The translations under genes and the position numbers were made by a program. From Flavobacterium aestivum (lineage in GTDB: Bacteria > Bacteroidota > Bacteroidia > Flavobacteriales > Flavobacteriaceae): a stretch of DNA of 64,000 nt. Positions 1-9,401 of this stretch are shown piece after piece (within the stretch, counting starts at the first letter, position 1; each line of letters starts with the position of its first letter). The notes beneath the pieces are model-generated. The model had not been told where the DNA came from, did no database searches, and worked only from the letters and a program-made list of their open reading frames with translations. Location of the stretch: the NCBI RefSeq assembly GCF_026870175.2, contig NZ_CP113977.2, forward strand, positions 992,001 to 1,056,000, in the 5' to 3' direction.

Positions 1-1091
1 GGAAAAATGTCGAATATAGCTTTAAAACCACCTACTTGTTTGTAAGCTTTGGTTTCTGGATTGAAAATCATTTTTAACTGTTTACCGTATCCAACCAATT
101 GATCTTTTCCTTTTTCAATTCCAAAAGGAATCGATTCAAAGAAACTGTACTTTTGATGTGTAATTTTATAGTACCCTAGTTTTTCTAAAGAATCAAGTCC
201 TAAAGCAGCAAGTTGAACACCAAGTTTGCCTTCTTTGTTTACTTTTAGGTCTAAAGTTATTTGTTTTTGATCTCTCAAAACCAATGCTGAAATTGTTTTG
301 TTCTTATTGTTTTCTAGAACTGCTTTGGCCTGATCTAGGTATTTTGTGGTTTGTCCGTTTAGTGATAAAAGAATATCTTTTGTTTTAAGATTTTGGTTTG
401 CCGACTCATCAGATACGTTACCGATAACAAATGGAATTCTAATGGTAGCCAATGGCGCTTTTTCGACTTTAGACAATTGGTCAACAAAATCATTTGGCAT
501 TTTAATCGTTTGTTCGGTGCCATTTCTATCAATAGTGACTTCTTTGGCCAAAATAAGTTTAGAGCTGATTTCCTTGTCAAAGCGAATAATTTTTGCTCCA
601 TCAACAGCAATAATTTTATCTCCAGATTTGAATCCGGCATTGATCATTGCTTGGTTTTCTATTAAAAGACCGTCTTTCATGTCGGCATTTGCAACATAGG
701 AATCTCCATAAGCATATGCCATACCAATATAAATAATGAAGGCCAAGATAAAGTTTACCGTAACACCACCCAACATGATAATCAAACGTTGCCAAGCTGG
801 TTTAGATCTAAATTCCCATGGTTGTGCAGGCAAAGCCATTTGTTCCTTGTCCATGCTCTCATCGATCATACCAGATATTTTTACATAACCACCAAGAGGT
901 AACCAACCGATACCGTATTCAGTTTCGCCAATTTTCTTTTTTAGAAGTGAATATTTAACATCAAAAAACAAATAAAATTTTTCGACTCTGGTTTTGAATA
1001 ATTTAGCGGGAATGAAATGTCCTAATTCGTGAAGTATAATAAGTAATGATAAGCTCAATAAAAATTGAGAAAGCTTGATAAATATTTCCAT
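1..1091 (-). CDS. rseP: RseP-like site-2 protease (M50), C-terminus outside window
   Basis: An intramembrane zinc metalloprotease of the inner membrane. In the RseP family it cleaves anti-sigma factors or other membrane substrates after a first-site cut. The zinc motif HELGH lies at residues 21-25 inside the first membrane segment. A second hydrophobic segment near residues 103-125 is followed by PDZ-like sequence (DGLLIENQAMINAGFKSGDK). About 363 residues are visible and the reading frame is open at base 1, so the C-terminal LDG-containing membrane helices are missing. The start at 1091 places HExxH at the usual distance from the N-terminus. The gene is divergent from the oxidoreductase at 1291. 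Family identification is secure; its substrate here is unknown. Confidence 0.93.
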   Translation of the reverse strand, partial: MEIFIKLSQFLLSLSLLIILHELGHFIPAKLFKTRVEKFYLFFDVKYSLLKKKIGETEYGIGWLPLGGYVKISGMIDESMDKEQMALPAQPWEFRSKPAWQRLIIMLGGVTVNFILAFIIYIGMAYAYGDSYVANADMKDGLLIENQAMINAGFKSGDKIIAVDGAKIIRFDKEISSKLILAKEVTIDRNGTEQTIKMPNDFVDQLSKVEKAPLATIRIPFVIGNVSDESANQNLKTKDILLSLNGQTTKYLDQAKAVLENNKNKTISALVLRDQKQITLDLKVNKEGKLGVQLAALGLDSLEKLGYYKITHQKYSFFESIPFGIEKGKDQLVGYGKQLKMIFNPETKAYKQVGGFKAIFDIF

Positions 1092-1290
1092 TTTTAAATT
1101 TTCGGTTCTATAATGACTGACAAAAATACTATTTTCTATTATATTATTTGTGGTATATTGTTGGGTATCGTTTTAAAAGTTTGTTAATTAATGCTTTTTT
1201 CGTTTTTTAATTTCAACTTAGTGCAATAACTTTACTACATATAAATCTCGTTTTAATGCTCTTAAAATTAAAACAATTAATATCCGTTAT

Positions 1291-2361
1291 ATGTCGTCTC
1301 AATTATTTTCACCTTTACAGATAAAAAGTATTACTCTTAAAAACAGAATAACGGTATCACCAATGTGTCAATATTCGGCTCAAGAAGGTTTTGCAAATGA
1401 TTGGCATTTGGTGCATCTTGGCAGTCGTGCTACAGGTGGTGCGGGTCTAATTATTCAAGAAGCTACAGCTGTTTCTCCAGAAGGTAGAATTTCTCCCAGC
1501 GATTTAGGGTTATGGGATGATGAACAGATACCAAAATTACAGTCTATCACTAAGTTTATTATTGATCAAAATTCAGTTCCGGGAATACAACTGGCTCACG
1601 CAGGAAGAAAAGCCAGTGTTTCATCACCTTGGTACGGAAATAAAAAAATAGCTCAAAATCAAGGAGGATGGGAAACAGTAGCGCCAAGTGCTGTTGCCTT
1701 TCATGATTATGAGCATGTACCTACACGATTGGATTTTGTAGGGATACAAAAAGTAATTTCAGATTTTAAATCGGCCGCCAGAAGAGCGGTTCAGGCAGGA
1801 TACCAAGTACTAGAAATTCATGCAGCACATGGATATTTGTTGCATCAATTTCTTTCGCCTTTATCTAATTTAAGGACAGATGAATACGGTAGTTCTTTTG
1901 AGAATAGAATACGGTTACTACTTGAAGTAGTCAAAGCAGTTCAATCCGAATGGTCTAAGGAATTTCCTTTATTGGTTAGAATCTCTGCCACAGATTGGGC
2001 AGAAGGAGGATGGAATGTTGAAGAAGCTTTGCGTCTTTCAGAAATATTAAAAGAAAATGGAGTCGATTTAATAGATGTTTCGTCTGGCGGATTAGTATCT
2101 CATCAACTAATTCCTTTGGGACCCAATTATCAGGTTCCTTTTGCAGAACAGATAAAAAAAGAAACTGGAATTTTGACCGGTGCGGTTGGTTTAATCACAA
2201 CGTCTCAACAGGCAGAAGATGTTATTGCTACTGGAAAAGCCGACTTAGTTTTGTTTGCCAGAGAGTCACTTAGAAATCCTAATTTAGGATTGGATTTTGC
2301 CAAAGAATTAGGTGTAGATATAGAATGGCCAAAACAATATGATAGGGCTAAAATAAAATAA
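1291..2361 (+). CDS. Old yellow enzyme, YqjM/NamA-type NADPH:flavin oxidoreductase
   Basis: An FMN-dependent TIM-barrel ene-reductase that reduces activated C=C bonds with NADPH; cytoplasmic. The N-terminus carries SPMCQYS with Cys26 and Tyr28, the flavin-contacting pair typical of the YqjM (thermophilic-like) subgroup. The substrate-anion binding pair is in IHAAHGYLLHQF, and HAGRKAS follows the subgroup pattern. Length 356 aa is slightly above the ~340 usual for the family. The stop codon is one base from the ATG of the next oxidoreductase, so the two are almost certainly co-transcribed. The physiological substrate cannot be inferred. Confidence 0.93.
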   Translation: MSSQLFSPLQIKSITLKNRITVSPMCQYSAQEGFANDWHLVHLGSRATGGAGLIIQEATAVSPEGRISPSDLGLWDDEQIPKLQSITKFIIDQNSVPGIQLAHAGRKASVSSPWYGNKKIAQNQGGWETVAPSAVAFHDYEHVPTRLDFVGIQKVISDFKSAARRAVQAGYQVLEIHAAHGYLLHQFLSPLSNLRTDEYGSSFENRIRLLLEVVKAVQSEWSKEFPLLVRISATDWAEGGWNVEEALRLSEILKENGVDLIDVSSGGLVSHQLIPLGPNYQVPFAEQIKKETGILTGAVGLITTSQQAEDVIATGKADLVLFARESLRNPNLGLDFAKELGVDIEWPKQYDRAKIK

Positions 2362-2362
2362 C

Positions 2363-3409
2363 ATGCAAAAAATAAAAACCGCATTACTATCCTACGGGAT
2401 GTCAGGAAAAGTTTTTCACGCCCCTTTTATAGAATTTCACGATGGGTTTGAATTAGTTGGCTCATGGGAGAGAAGTAAGAAACTCATTCAACAGGATTAT
2501 CCGAATGCAAAAAGCTATGAGACTCTTGAAGAATTACTCCAAGATGATATTGATTTGGTTATTGTAAACACACCTGTCGAAACCCATTTTGAATATGCCA
2601 AAAAAGTGTTGCTCGCAGGAAAACATGTTGTTGTAGAAAAAGCTTTTACAACTACAGCTGCTGAAGCTCAGGAATTAGATAATTTAGCCAAAGAAAAAGG
2701 ATTGAAACTTTCGGTTTTCCAGAACCGAAGATGGGATAGTGATTTTAAAACCGTGCAAAAAGTTATTTCCGATAAAGTGCTGGGGGAATTGGTGGAGGCG
2801 GAGTTTCATTTTGATCGCTACAACCCGCTATTGAGTGCAAAAGGACATAAAGAAACCGCTAATTCCGGCGCTGGAATTCTAAAGGATTTAGGACCGCATT
2901 TAATAGATCAGGCGTTGTATTTATTTGGGATGCCTATAGCAGTTTTTGCTGATATTCGGGTGACTCGTGAACATTCTTTAGTAGACGATTGGATTGATGT
3001 TTTGCTTTATTATCATGATTTTCGAGTGAGACTGAAAGCTGGATTTTTTGTTAGAGAAGCTAATCCTGCGTATGTTATTCACGGAAAAAAAGGCTCTTTT
3101 TTGAAATCTCGTGGAGATGTACAAGAAGATGAGTTGAAACTAGGAAAGAAACCAAATCTTACTACTTGGGGGAAAGAAGCTCCCGGTTATGAAGGATTGT
3201 TACATACGGTCATTGATGATAAAGAGATTAAAGAGAAAATCTCAACATTACAGGGTAATTATTATGATTTTTTCGAAGGAGTTTATCAATCAATTAGTAA
3301 AGATGTAAAAGAGCCAGTTACGGCTAATGAAGGATTACAGGTGATGCAAATCATTGAAGCTGCCATAGAAAGCAATATTGAAGGGAAAGTTATTGTAGTA
3401 TTATTGTAA
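2363..3409 (+). CDS. Gfo/Idh/MocA family NAD(P)-dependent oxidoreductase
   Basis: A two-domain dehydrogenase: an N-terminal Rossmann fold (YGMSGKVFHAPF, residues ~10-22) and a C-terminal alpha/beta substrate domain. GMSGKxFHAPF is common in the YdgJ/IolW-like subgroup, which act on sugars or cyclitols. The canonical EKP motif appears as EKAF (VVVEKAFTTT), so the usual proline is replaced by alanine. The full length of 348 aa is normal. It is translationally adjacent (1-bp gap) to the ene-reductase and followed by a hairpin terminator at 3460-3494. Substrate unknown. Confidence 0.9.
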   Translation: MQKIKTALLSYGMSGKVFHAPFIEFHDGFELVGSWERSKKLIQQDYPNAKSYETLEELLQDDIDLVIVNTPVETHFEYAKKVLLAGKHVVVEKAFTTTAAEAQELDNLAKEKGLKLSVFQNRRWDSDFKTVQKVISDKVLGELVEAEFHFDRYNPLLSAKGHKETANSGAGILKDLGPHLIDQALYLFGMPIAVFADIRVTREHSLVDDWIDVLLYYHDFRVRLKAGFFVREANPAYVIHGKKGSFLKSRGDVQEDELKLGKKPNLTTWGKEAPGYEGLLHTVIDDKEIKEKISTLQGNYYDFFEGVYQSISKDVKEPVTANEGLQVMQIIEAAIESNIEGKVIVVLL

Positions 3410-3459
3410 TAAAATGATGTTTCTAGCTCTCAATAGCTGGTTTTGCAGGTTGGGAAAGT

Positions 3460-3494
3460 GACCAATTAAGCGATAGCTAAGTTGGTCCCTTTTT
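3460..3494 (+). terminator. Intrinsic terminator after the oxidoreductase pair
   Basis: A 12-position stem from GACCAA (3460-3465) to TTGGTC (3482-3487), with a GATA loop, one G-U pair and one A-A mismatch, runs into CCTTTTTC. It ends the transcript begun at 1291. Confidence 0.75.
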
Positions 3495-3587
3495 CTAATG
3501 GTGGAATCTCAAAATAAATCTTATTCTGATGTTATTATCATATACTTTTTAACAATAACGTTGTAGTTCTTAGTTAATTTGTTGATT

Positions 3588-3619
3588 TTGCGTATGCTTT
3601 TTTTCTTTTTGTACTTTTG
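3588..3619 (+). promoter_or_regulatory. Bacteroidetes-type promoter for the MFS gene
   Basis: TTG at 3588-3590 and TACTTTTG at 3612-3619 are 21 bases apart. They match the flavobacterial consensus TTG-N17-23-TAnnTTTG. Initiation would fall near 3623-3626, upstream of the TTG start codon at 3647. Confidence 0.65.
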
Positions 3620-3646
3620 AAAAAATAACCCCCTAAAAGAATCGTT

Positions 3647-4858
3647 TTGATAGATTTAAATTTTATTGGAAGGTCACGTACAAAAGCAAAATACAAGAGA
3701 ACTTATAAAGTCATAAAAGCATCTTACTTATCCAGAATTCGTTGGGCAGTATCGATGTTTTATTTTGGGATGGGTTTGAGTTTTGCGACTTGGGCCAGTA
3801 GAATTCCGGATATTAAAACAGCTTTGCATTTGAGTGACGGGAGCTTGGGTACTGTATTGTTCGCTCTTCCGCTTGGACAACTTATAATCATGCCTTTTTC
3901 GGGCAAATTAGTTACCCGTTTTGGTAGTCACCGAGTTTTGATTTTCGCCTTGTTATTATATATTTTTAGTTTAACCAATTTAGGATTGGCTCAAGAAACC
4001 TGGCAATTATCTCTTGGGTTGTTCTTGTTCGGAATATTTGGAAACTTATCTAATATTGCCGTAAACACTCAAGGCGTTTATACCGAAGTTCTTTATAAAA
4101 AAACTATCATGTCATCTTTTCACGGAATGTGGAGTTTGGCGGGATTTACAGGCGCTTTGGTTGGTTTAGGAATGCTGGCTTTAAAATTGACGCCTTATGA
4201 ACATTTCTTAATAGTTGCAATAATCGTATTGTTGTTAATAGGTTTTAATTATAAATTTCTGATCAAAGCTAAAGAAACCTTAAAAACTGAAAAGAAAAAA
4301 TTATTCTCAAAACCTGATAGTGCTTTAATCTGGCTAGGAATAATTGGTTTTTGTTGCATGGCGAGTGAAGGTGTGATGTTTGATTGGAGTGGTGTTTATT
4401 TTAAAGATATTATTAAAGTTCCCGGAGCATTGGTCATTTTGGGGTATACTTCGTTTATGATTTCAATGGCAAGCGGGAGATTTTTTGGAGACCATTTAAT
4501 CCATAGACATGGAAAGAAATTGGTTCTGAAAATTGGTGGTCTTATGATTTCTATCGGGCTTTTTACAGCAGTCTTTTTTCCTTTTATAATTCCATCAACA
4601 CTAGCCTTTATGTTGGTTGGTTTTGGGGTGTCTACTATTGTTCCTACAGTTTATAGCGTTGCGGGTAAAAATAAAACAGTTCCTCCTGGAGAAGCTTTGA
4701 CAATTGTTTCAAGTGTGAGTTTTCTAGGTTTTTTGATGGGACCGCCAATAATAGGATACATTGCTGAGATTTCAAATTTGCGATTCTCTTTTGCTTTTAT
4801 CGGAATCTTTGGGTTTCTAATAGCCTTTATGGTTACCCGAATTAAGGCCATTGATTAA
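3647..4858 (+). CDS. MFS transporter, YbjJ-like
   Basis: A twelve-helix major facilitator superfamily permease of the inner membrane. FGMGLSFATWASRIPDIK and the Asn-rich segment GNLSNIAVNTQGVYTE followed by SSFHGMWSLAG resemble the YbjJ-like branch, whose substrates are poorly defined. No ATG precedes the first helix; the open frame begins with TTG at 3647 after an in-frame stop at 3626. An internal ATG at 3754 would cut into the first helix, so the TTG start is preferred but not proven. The gene stands alone behind its own promoter (3588-3619). Confidence 0.85.
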   Translation: MIDLNFIGRSRTKAKYKRTYKVIKASYLSRIRWAVSMFYFGMGLSFATWASRIPDIKTALHLSDGSLGTVLFALPLGQLIIMPFSGKLVTRFGSHRVLIFALLLYIFSLTNLGLAQETWQLSLGLFLFGIFGNLSNIAVNTQGVYTEVLYKKTIMSSFHGMWSLAGFTGALVGLGMLALKLTPYEHFLIVAIIVLLLIGFNYKFLIKAKETLKTEKKKLFSKPDSALIWLGIIGFCCMASEGVMFDWSGVYFKDIIKVPGALVILGYTSFMISMASGRFFGDHLIHRHGKKLVLKIGGLMISIGLFTAVFFPFIIPSTLAFMLVGFGVSTIVPTVYSVAGKNKTVPPGEALTIVSSVSFLGFLMGPPIIGYIAEISNLRFSFAFIGIFGFLIAFMVTRIKAID

Positions 4859-5130
4859 ACTCATAATTATAAACTATTTCTTTCTATTTTGTTATAAATA
4901 AGAAAAGGAGTACTTTTTATTTATTATTTAATAGTTTTTTTTCTAAGTTCGCGACAAGAATTTCTACTGGATATTATTTGATAGAAATTTAAAATTCCAC
5001 GTCTGATTTAGCGTCTTCGTGACACTTTTTCCCAAAACTTTTTTATCCTTTTTAGAACGTATCTAATTTTTGAATCTGTTGTATGCAGTGTTTTTGCATA
5101 AAACGGATCCAATAAGTTTAAGAATACTAT

Positions 5131-7968
5131 ATGGATAAATTTTTGTTAGGAATGCTCTCTTTATTGAATATGACTTTTGTATTAGCTCAGAAGCCAACAG
5201 GAATTAAGGGAAAAATTATTGATTCTAAAACCCAAAAACCTTTAGGGAATGTAGTAGTAACTATTGAAAATACACAGCTTATGCAACTTACAACTAGCGA
5301 TGGTATTTTTAGTTTTTATACAGTTATTCCAGGAAATCAATTGTTGCTTTTGCATAGTCAAGGATTCAAAGATGCATTGTTTCCTATTGTGATTATTAAA
5401 GAGCAAATGCTTGATTTGGGTGTGATTCCATTGGAGGATAATCAAACTTCAGAGGAACAAACAGGGATAATCACACTTCTTGAAAGTGATTTAAGTGATG
5501 ATAATAGTGGCTCCGAAAGTACCTCGGGACTTTTGCAATCTTCAAGAGACGCTTTTCAGCAAGCGGCAGCTTTTAACTGGGGACAAGCTCGGTTTAGGAT
5601 TCGGGGGTTAGATAGCCAATATGCAACTACGATGATCAATGGCGTAACGATGAACAAACTGTTTGACGGGAGACCACAATGGGGAGATTGGGGCGGATTG
5701 AATAATGCAATTCGGAATCAAGAATTTACAGTAGGTTCTTTTCCTTCTGATTATGCTTTTGGAGGTATTTTGGGTACACAAGAAATCAATACTCGTGCTT
5801 CTATTTATAGACCTGGAACGATTTTATCTTTTTCGGGTACTAATACCAATTATTCCTGGAGAATGATGGGAACGTATGCATCCGGAATGAGTAACAAAGG
5901 TTGGGCTTTTGTGGTTTCAGCAGGAACTCGTTGGGCTGAGGAAGGATATTTTGAAGGTACAAATTATAATGCCATCGCGGGTTTTATCAGTGTTGAAAAA
6001 AGAATAAACGATCGCAATTCCCTTAATTTTTCTGGATTTTATACACCAAATTCACGAGCCAAGAATTCGCCAAATACTGCTGAAGTCACTGAATTAACAA
6101 GTGAAAAATACAATTCGTATTGGGGTTGGCAAGACGGAAAAAAGCGAAATGCCAGAATAAAAACCATTGAGGAGCCGATCTTGATGCTGAATCATTTTTA
6201 TACAATTAATGAATCTACAACGCTGAATTCAAGTTTAACGTACCAATTTGGTAAAATCACTAACAGCAATATTGATTATCAAAATGGTAATAGCCCCGAT
6301 CCAACCTATTACAAAAAAATGCCAAGCTATTACACTTCAATGTATGCAGCAGATAATGGTGAGTTTTCGGGAGAATACACACCTGATTATGTGAATGCTG
6401 AGAAAAGTAAAGAGCTGTTTCTAACCAATAATCAAATCGATTGGAATGCTTTGTATTATGCCAATCAATCTCCAATTTTGGATGCTAACGGAAAAATAAC
6501 AGGATATACCCCTGCCAAAAGTAATTATGTTTTGTATGAGGATAGAACTGATGACCAAACGATAACGGCCAATTCAGTTTTTAACACCCAATTGAGTGAC
6601 AATCTTTTCTTGACAGCTGGAGGTTTTTATAGTCACTTAAAATCGCATAATTATCAACAATTAACGGATCTGTTAGGAGGTTTATATTTTGATGATATAG
6701 ATGTTTTTTACAATGGGAATCAAGCACAATCGGATTTGAATCATCCCGATAGGCAAGTTGTGGAGGGAGATACTTATGGCTACAACTTTAATTATATAGC
6801 GAATACTTTAAACCTTTTTACCGACTTTAAATTTACGTATGATAAAGTTGATTTTTATCTGGCACAAAATTTTATAAGCACAAATTATCAGAGAGAAGGT
6901 TTGTATCAAAACGGAATTTATCCAACCAATTCTTTTGGGAAAAGTGAGAAAGTGCAATTCGAAAATTTTGGTTTCAAAGGAGGAATTCTTTTCAAAATTT
7001 CGGGTAAACAACAATTGAATTTTAATGGTGCTTATCTTTCCAATGCGCCAACAATACGGAATACGTTTCCTAATTCTCGCTTGAATAACTCGGTTGTTGT
7101 GGGTTTAGAAAATGAAAATATAAGCAGCTTGGATGCGAGTTATTTTTTTAGAACTCCAAAATGGCAAACCCGTCTTACTCTTTTTTATGCCAAAATAAAA
7201 AACATAACACAAACGTCTTTCTTTTATGCCGAGGGAATTTTTGATGATGGAGCAGGATATGCCAATACCGATGCTTTTGTAAGTCAGACATTGACAAATT
7301 TGGATAAGGAAAATTTAGGAGCGGAATTTAGTTTTCAATACCAATTAAGCCCAACGCTAATGACTAATTTTTCAGCAGCTTATGGTCAGTTTACATTTGA
7401 TAGCAACCCAAATGTTACTATAACCAATGATGCTCAGGCTACTATAGAAAATCCCAACCCTGTATTTGATTTTGGAACTTCATCATTAAAAAATTATCAT
7501 CAAGCGGGAATGCCACAACAGGCATATGCTTTAGGAATTGAATATAGGGACCCTAAATATTGGTGGGTTGGAGGCAATATCAATTATCTGGCCAATAGTT
7601 TTATAGATGTTTCTCCTATTTCCAGAACTGCTACTTTCTATAAGAATCCAGCAAGCGGTTTTAATTTTCCGGAAGCTTCAGAGGAAAGAGCCAGAGAATT
7701 ATTAAAGCAGGAAGAATTTGATCCGACCTTTTTATTAAACATTTCTGGAGGAAAATCATGGAGAATAAAGGGGAAAAACATTGGACTTTTTGCAACTATA
7801 AATAATGTTTTGGACCTCACTTATAAAACAGGCGGATACGAACAAGCCAGAAACGCCAATTTTAGACAGCTCAATCAAGATGTCTCAAGCGGAACTCCAA
7901 ATTTTGGCAACAAATATTTTTATGGTTATGGGAGAACTTATTTTGTGAACCTGTACATCAATTTATAA
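5131..7968 (+). CDS. TonB-dependent outer-membrane receptor with carboxypeptidase-like N-terminal domain
   Basis: An outer-membrane beta-barrel importer energised by TonB. Residues 1-19 form a signal peptide ending in LAQ. Residues ~22-100 are a carboxypeptidase-regulatory-like beta-sandwich (GIKGKIIDSKTQKPLGNVVV). The plug follows (FRIRGLDSQYATTMINGV near 155-175), then a long barrel ending in an aromatic-rich strand (TYFVNLYINL). Length 945 aa is typical. It is followed 18 bp later by a DUF5689 lipoprotein, which suggests a receptor plus surface lipoprotein unit. No SusD partner or polysaccharide enzymes adjoin it, so a glycan substrate is not supported. An inverted repeat TATGCA/TGCATA (5082-5100) lies in the upstream region. 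Confidence 0.92.
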   Translation: MDKFLLGMLSLLNMTFVLAQKPTGIKGKIIDSKTQKPLGNVVVTIENTQLMQLTTSDGIFSFYTVIPGNQLLLLHSQGFKDALFPIVIIKEQMLDLGVIPLEDNQTSEEQTGIITLLESDLSDDNSGSESTSGLLQSSRDAFQQAAAFNWGQARFRIRGLDSQYATTMINGVTMNKLFDGRPQWGDWGGLNNAIRNQEFTVGSFPSDYAFGGILGTQEINTRASIYRPGTILSFSGTNTNYSWRMMGTYASGMSNKGWAFVVSAGTRWAEEGYFEGTNYNAIAGFISVEKRINDRNSLNFSGFYTPNSRAKNSPNTAEVTELTSEKYNSYWGWQDGKKRNARIKTIEEPILMLNHFYTINESTTLNSSLTYQFGKITNSNIDYQNGNSPDPTYYKKMPSYYTSMYAADNGEFSGEYTPDYVNAEKSKELFLTNNQIDWNALYYANQSPILDANGKITGYTPAKSNYVLYEDRTDDQTITANSVFNTQLSDNLFLTAGGFYSHLKSHNYQQLTDLLGGLYFDDIDVFYNGNQAQSDLNHPDRQVVEGDTYGYNFNYIANTLNLFTDFKFTYDKVDFYLAQNFISTNYQREGLYQNGIYPTNSFGKSEKVQFENFGFKGGILFKISGKQQLNFNGAYLSNAPTIRNTFPNSRLNNSVVVGLENENISSLDASYFFRTPKWQTRLTLFYAKIKNITQTSFFYAEGIFDDGAGYANTDAFVSQTLTNLDKENLGAEFSFQYQLSPTLMTNFSAAYGQFTFDSNPNVTITNDAQATIENPNPVFDFGTSSLKNYHQAGMPQQAYALGIEYRDPKYWWVGGNINYLANSFIDVSPISRTATFYKNPASGFNFPEASEERARELLKQEEFDPTFLLNISGGKSWRIKGKNIGLFATINNVLDLTYKTGGYEQARNANFRQLNQDVSSGTPNFGNKYFYGYGRTYFVNLYINL

Positions 7969-7986
7969 ATTTTAAACAAAAGAAAG

Positions 7987-9336
7987 ATGAACTTAAAATT
8001 CTATACAGTTTTTTTAGGAATTGCAGTAACTTTCGGTAGCTGTGCAAAGGAAGAATTCAATGTGCCAAAACTGACATGTACACAGCCGGATTTAAAAGTT
8101 AATCGTACTGTCGAAGAAGTACGTGCGAGCACAAGTTCTATAGTGACACAATATACATACGATGATATTATAGAGGCGTATGTGGTCTCTAGTGATGAAG
8201 CCGGAAATTTTTTCAAGACAATTTCATTTCAAACTTTGGCGACAGCCTCAGCTCCTGCAATGGGTTTTAGTGTTCCTGTAGATGCCTCTAATACGTACAT
8301 AGATTTTAGATTAGGTAATAAAGTGTATATTAAAATGAAAAATCAATATACAGATATTTATTTTGGAGGAATGCGTATCGGGAGTATTTATGTCAATATC
8401 TATAATGAAGGAGGTGTTGGTAGAATTTCTCCAAACGATTATAAAAATGTATTAAATGCTTCTTGTACAATGGTAAGTGAGGATCTCTTGGTTCGCACTA
8501 TTTCTATTCCAGATTTGTTGCAGGATGAAAACATTAATACATTAGTAGAATTGTCGGATGTGCAATTCATAAAAGAAGCCATTGGGCGGCATTATTATGA
8601 AGAATCTAACGATGTTGGAGGAGGAACCAATTGGAGTTTGATGGATAAATTAGGGAATCAAGTTTTGTTTAGAACAAGTAGTTTTGCTGACTTTGCTGAT
8701 AAAATTGTCCCTGATGGGAGCGGAAAAATACGAGGGGTTTTAACCAAATTTGGATCAGATTATCAATTATTGGCACGATCAGAAAAAGATGTTATGCTCA
8801 ATGGCGCTGCTGCAGTTCCTTTCTTTTCTGAAAGTTTTCAAAGTGTAGAAACGAATACCAAGCTTAATCTTCCAGGTTGGTCAAATCTAGTCGAAAAAGG
8901 TACGAAATTTTGGTTAGGTACGGTCTATGCAGGAAATGGCTATGCCGAGTTTAACACTACAGGAACAAAAGTAGCGTCGAATATAGCTTGGTTAATTTCG
9001 CCAAAAATAGATATGGATTTGCATACCAATGAGGTGCTCACTTTTAGAACAGCACAGCATCACTTAGATGTAGATTCTCCCTTAAACTCGTTAGAAGTGT
9101 ATGTTTCTAATAATTTTGATGGGTTGAATGTCACTAAAGCTACTTGGATTCCAGTCAAAGTTGTATTGCCTAAACAAGCCACACCTTGGTATCAGTTTGT
9201 AGGTTCTGGAGGAGTGGATTTATCATCTTATAAAGGGAAAATAAATATAGCTTTCAAGTACACAGGTTCGGGGAAAAATCTTGCTTTAGATGGCGCTTTC
9301 CAGATAGATGATGTGCAGATTTTTGGGGATAAATAA
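7987..9336 (+). CDS. DUF5689 / choice-of-anchor J lipoprotein
   Basis: A predicted surface or periplasmic lipoprotein. The N-terminal signal ends in a lipobox (FGSC, Cys18). Residues ~30-265 resemble DUF5689, an OB-fold-like Bacteroidetes domain (YVVSSDEAGNFFKTISFQ). Residues ~280-449 match the choice-of-anchor J beta-sandwich pattern (FFSESFQS...LPGWSNL...AWLISPKIDM). It lies immediately downstream of a TonB receptor and is likely in the same transcript. Function is inferred from context only: substrate capture or cell-surface binding for the receptor. Confidence 0.8.
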   Translation: MNLKFYTVFLGIAVTFGSCAKEEFNVPKLTCTQPDLKVNRTVEEVRASTSSIVTQYTYDDIIEAYVVSSDEAGNFFKTISFQTLATASAPAMGFSVPVDASNTYIDFRLGNKVYIKMKNQYTDIYFGGMRIGSIYVNIYNEGGVGRISPNDYKNVLNASCTMVSEDLLVRTISIPDLLQDENINTLVELSDVQFIKEAIGRHYYEESNDVGGGTNWSLMDKLGNQVLFRTSSFADFADKIVPDGSGKIRGVLTKFGSDYQLLARSEKDVMLNGAAAVPFFSESFQSVETNTKLNLPGWSNLVEKGTKFWLGTVYAGNGYAEFNTTGTKVASNIAWLISPKIDMDLHTNEVLTFRTAQHHLDVDSPLNSLEVYVSNNFDGLNVTKATWIPVKVVLPKQATPWYQFVGSGGVDLSSYKGKINIAFKYTGSGKNLALDGAFQIDDVQIFGDK

Positions 9337-9340
9337 AGAA

Positions 9341-9371
9341 CCGTCTTGAATCTATTTAAGAAACAAGACGG
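9341..9371. terminator. Hairpin between convergent genes
   Basis: CCGTCTTG (9341-9348) pairs perfectly with CAAGACGG (9364-9371). It sits between the lipoprotein and pyk stops. There is no strong U-tract, so it is probably a weak shared terminator. Confidence 0.55.
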
Positions 9372-9401
9372 CTTATAAGTGATGTGTATGAGTTTTTGAA
9401 A

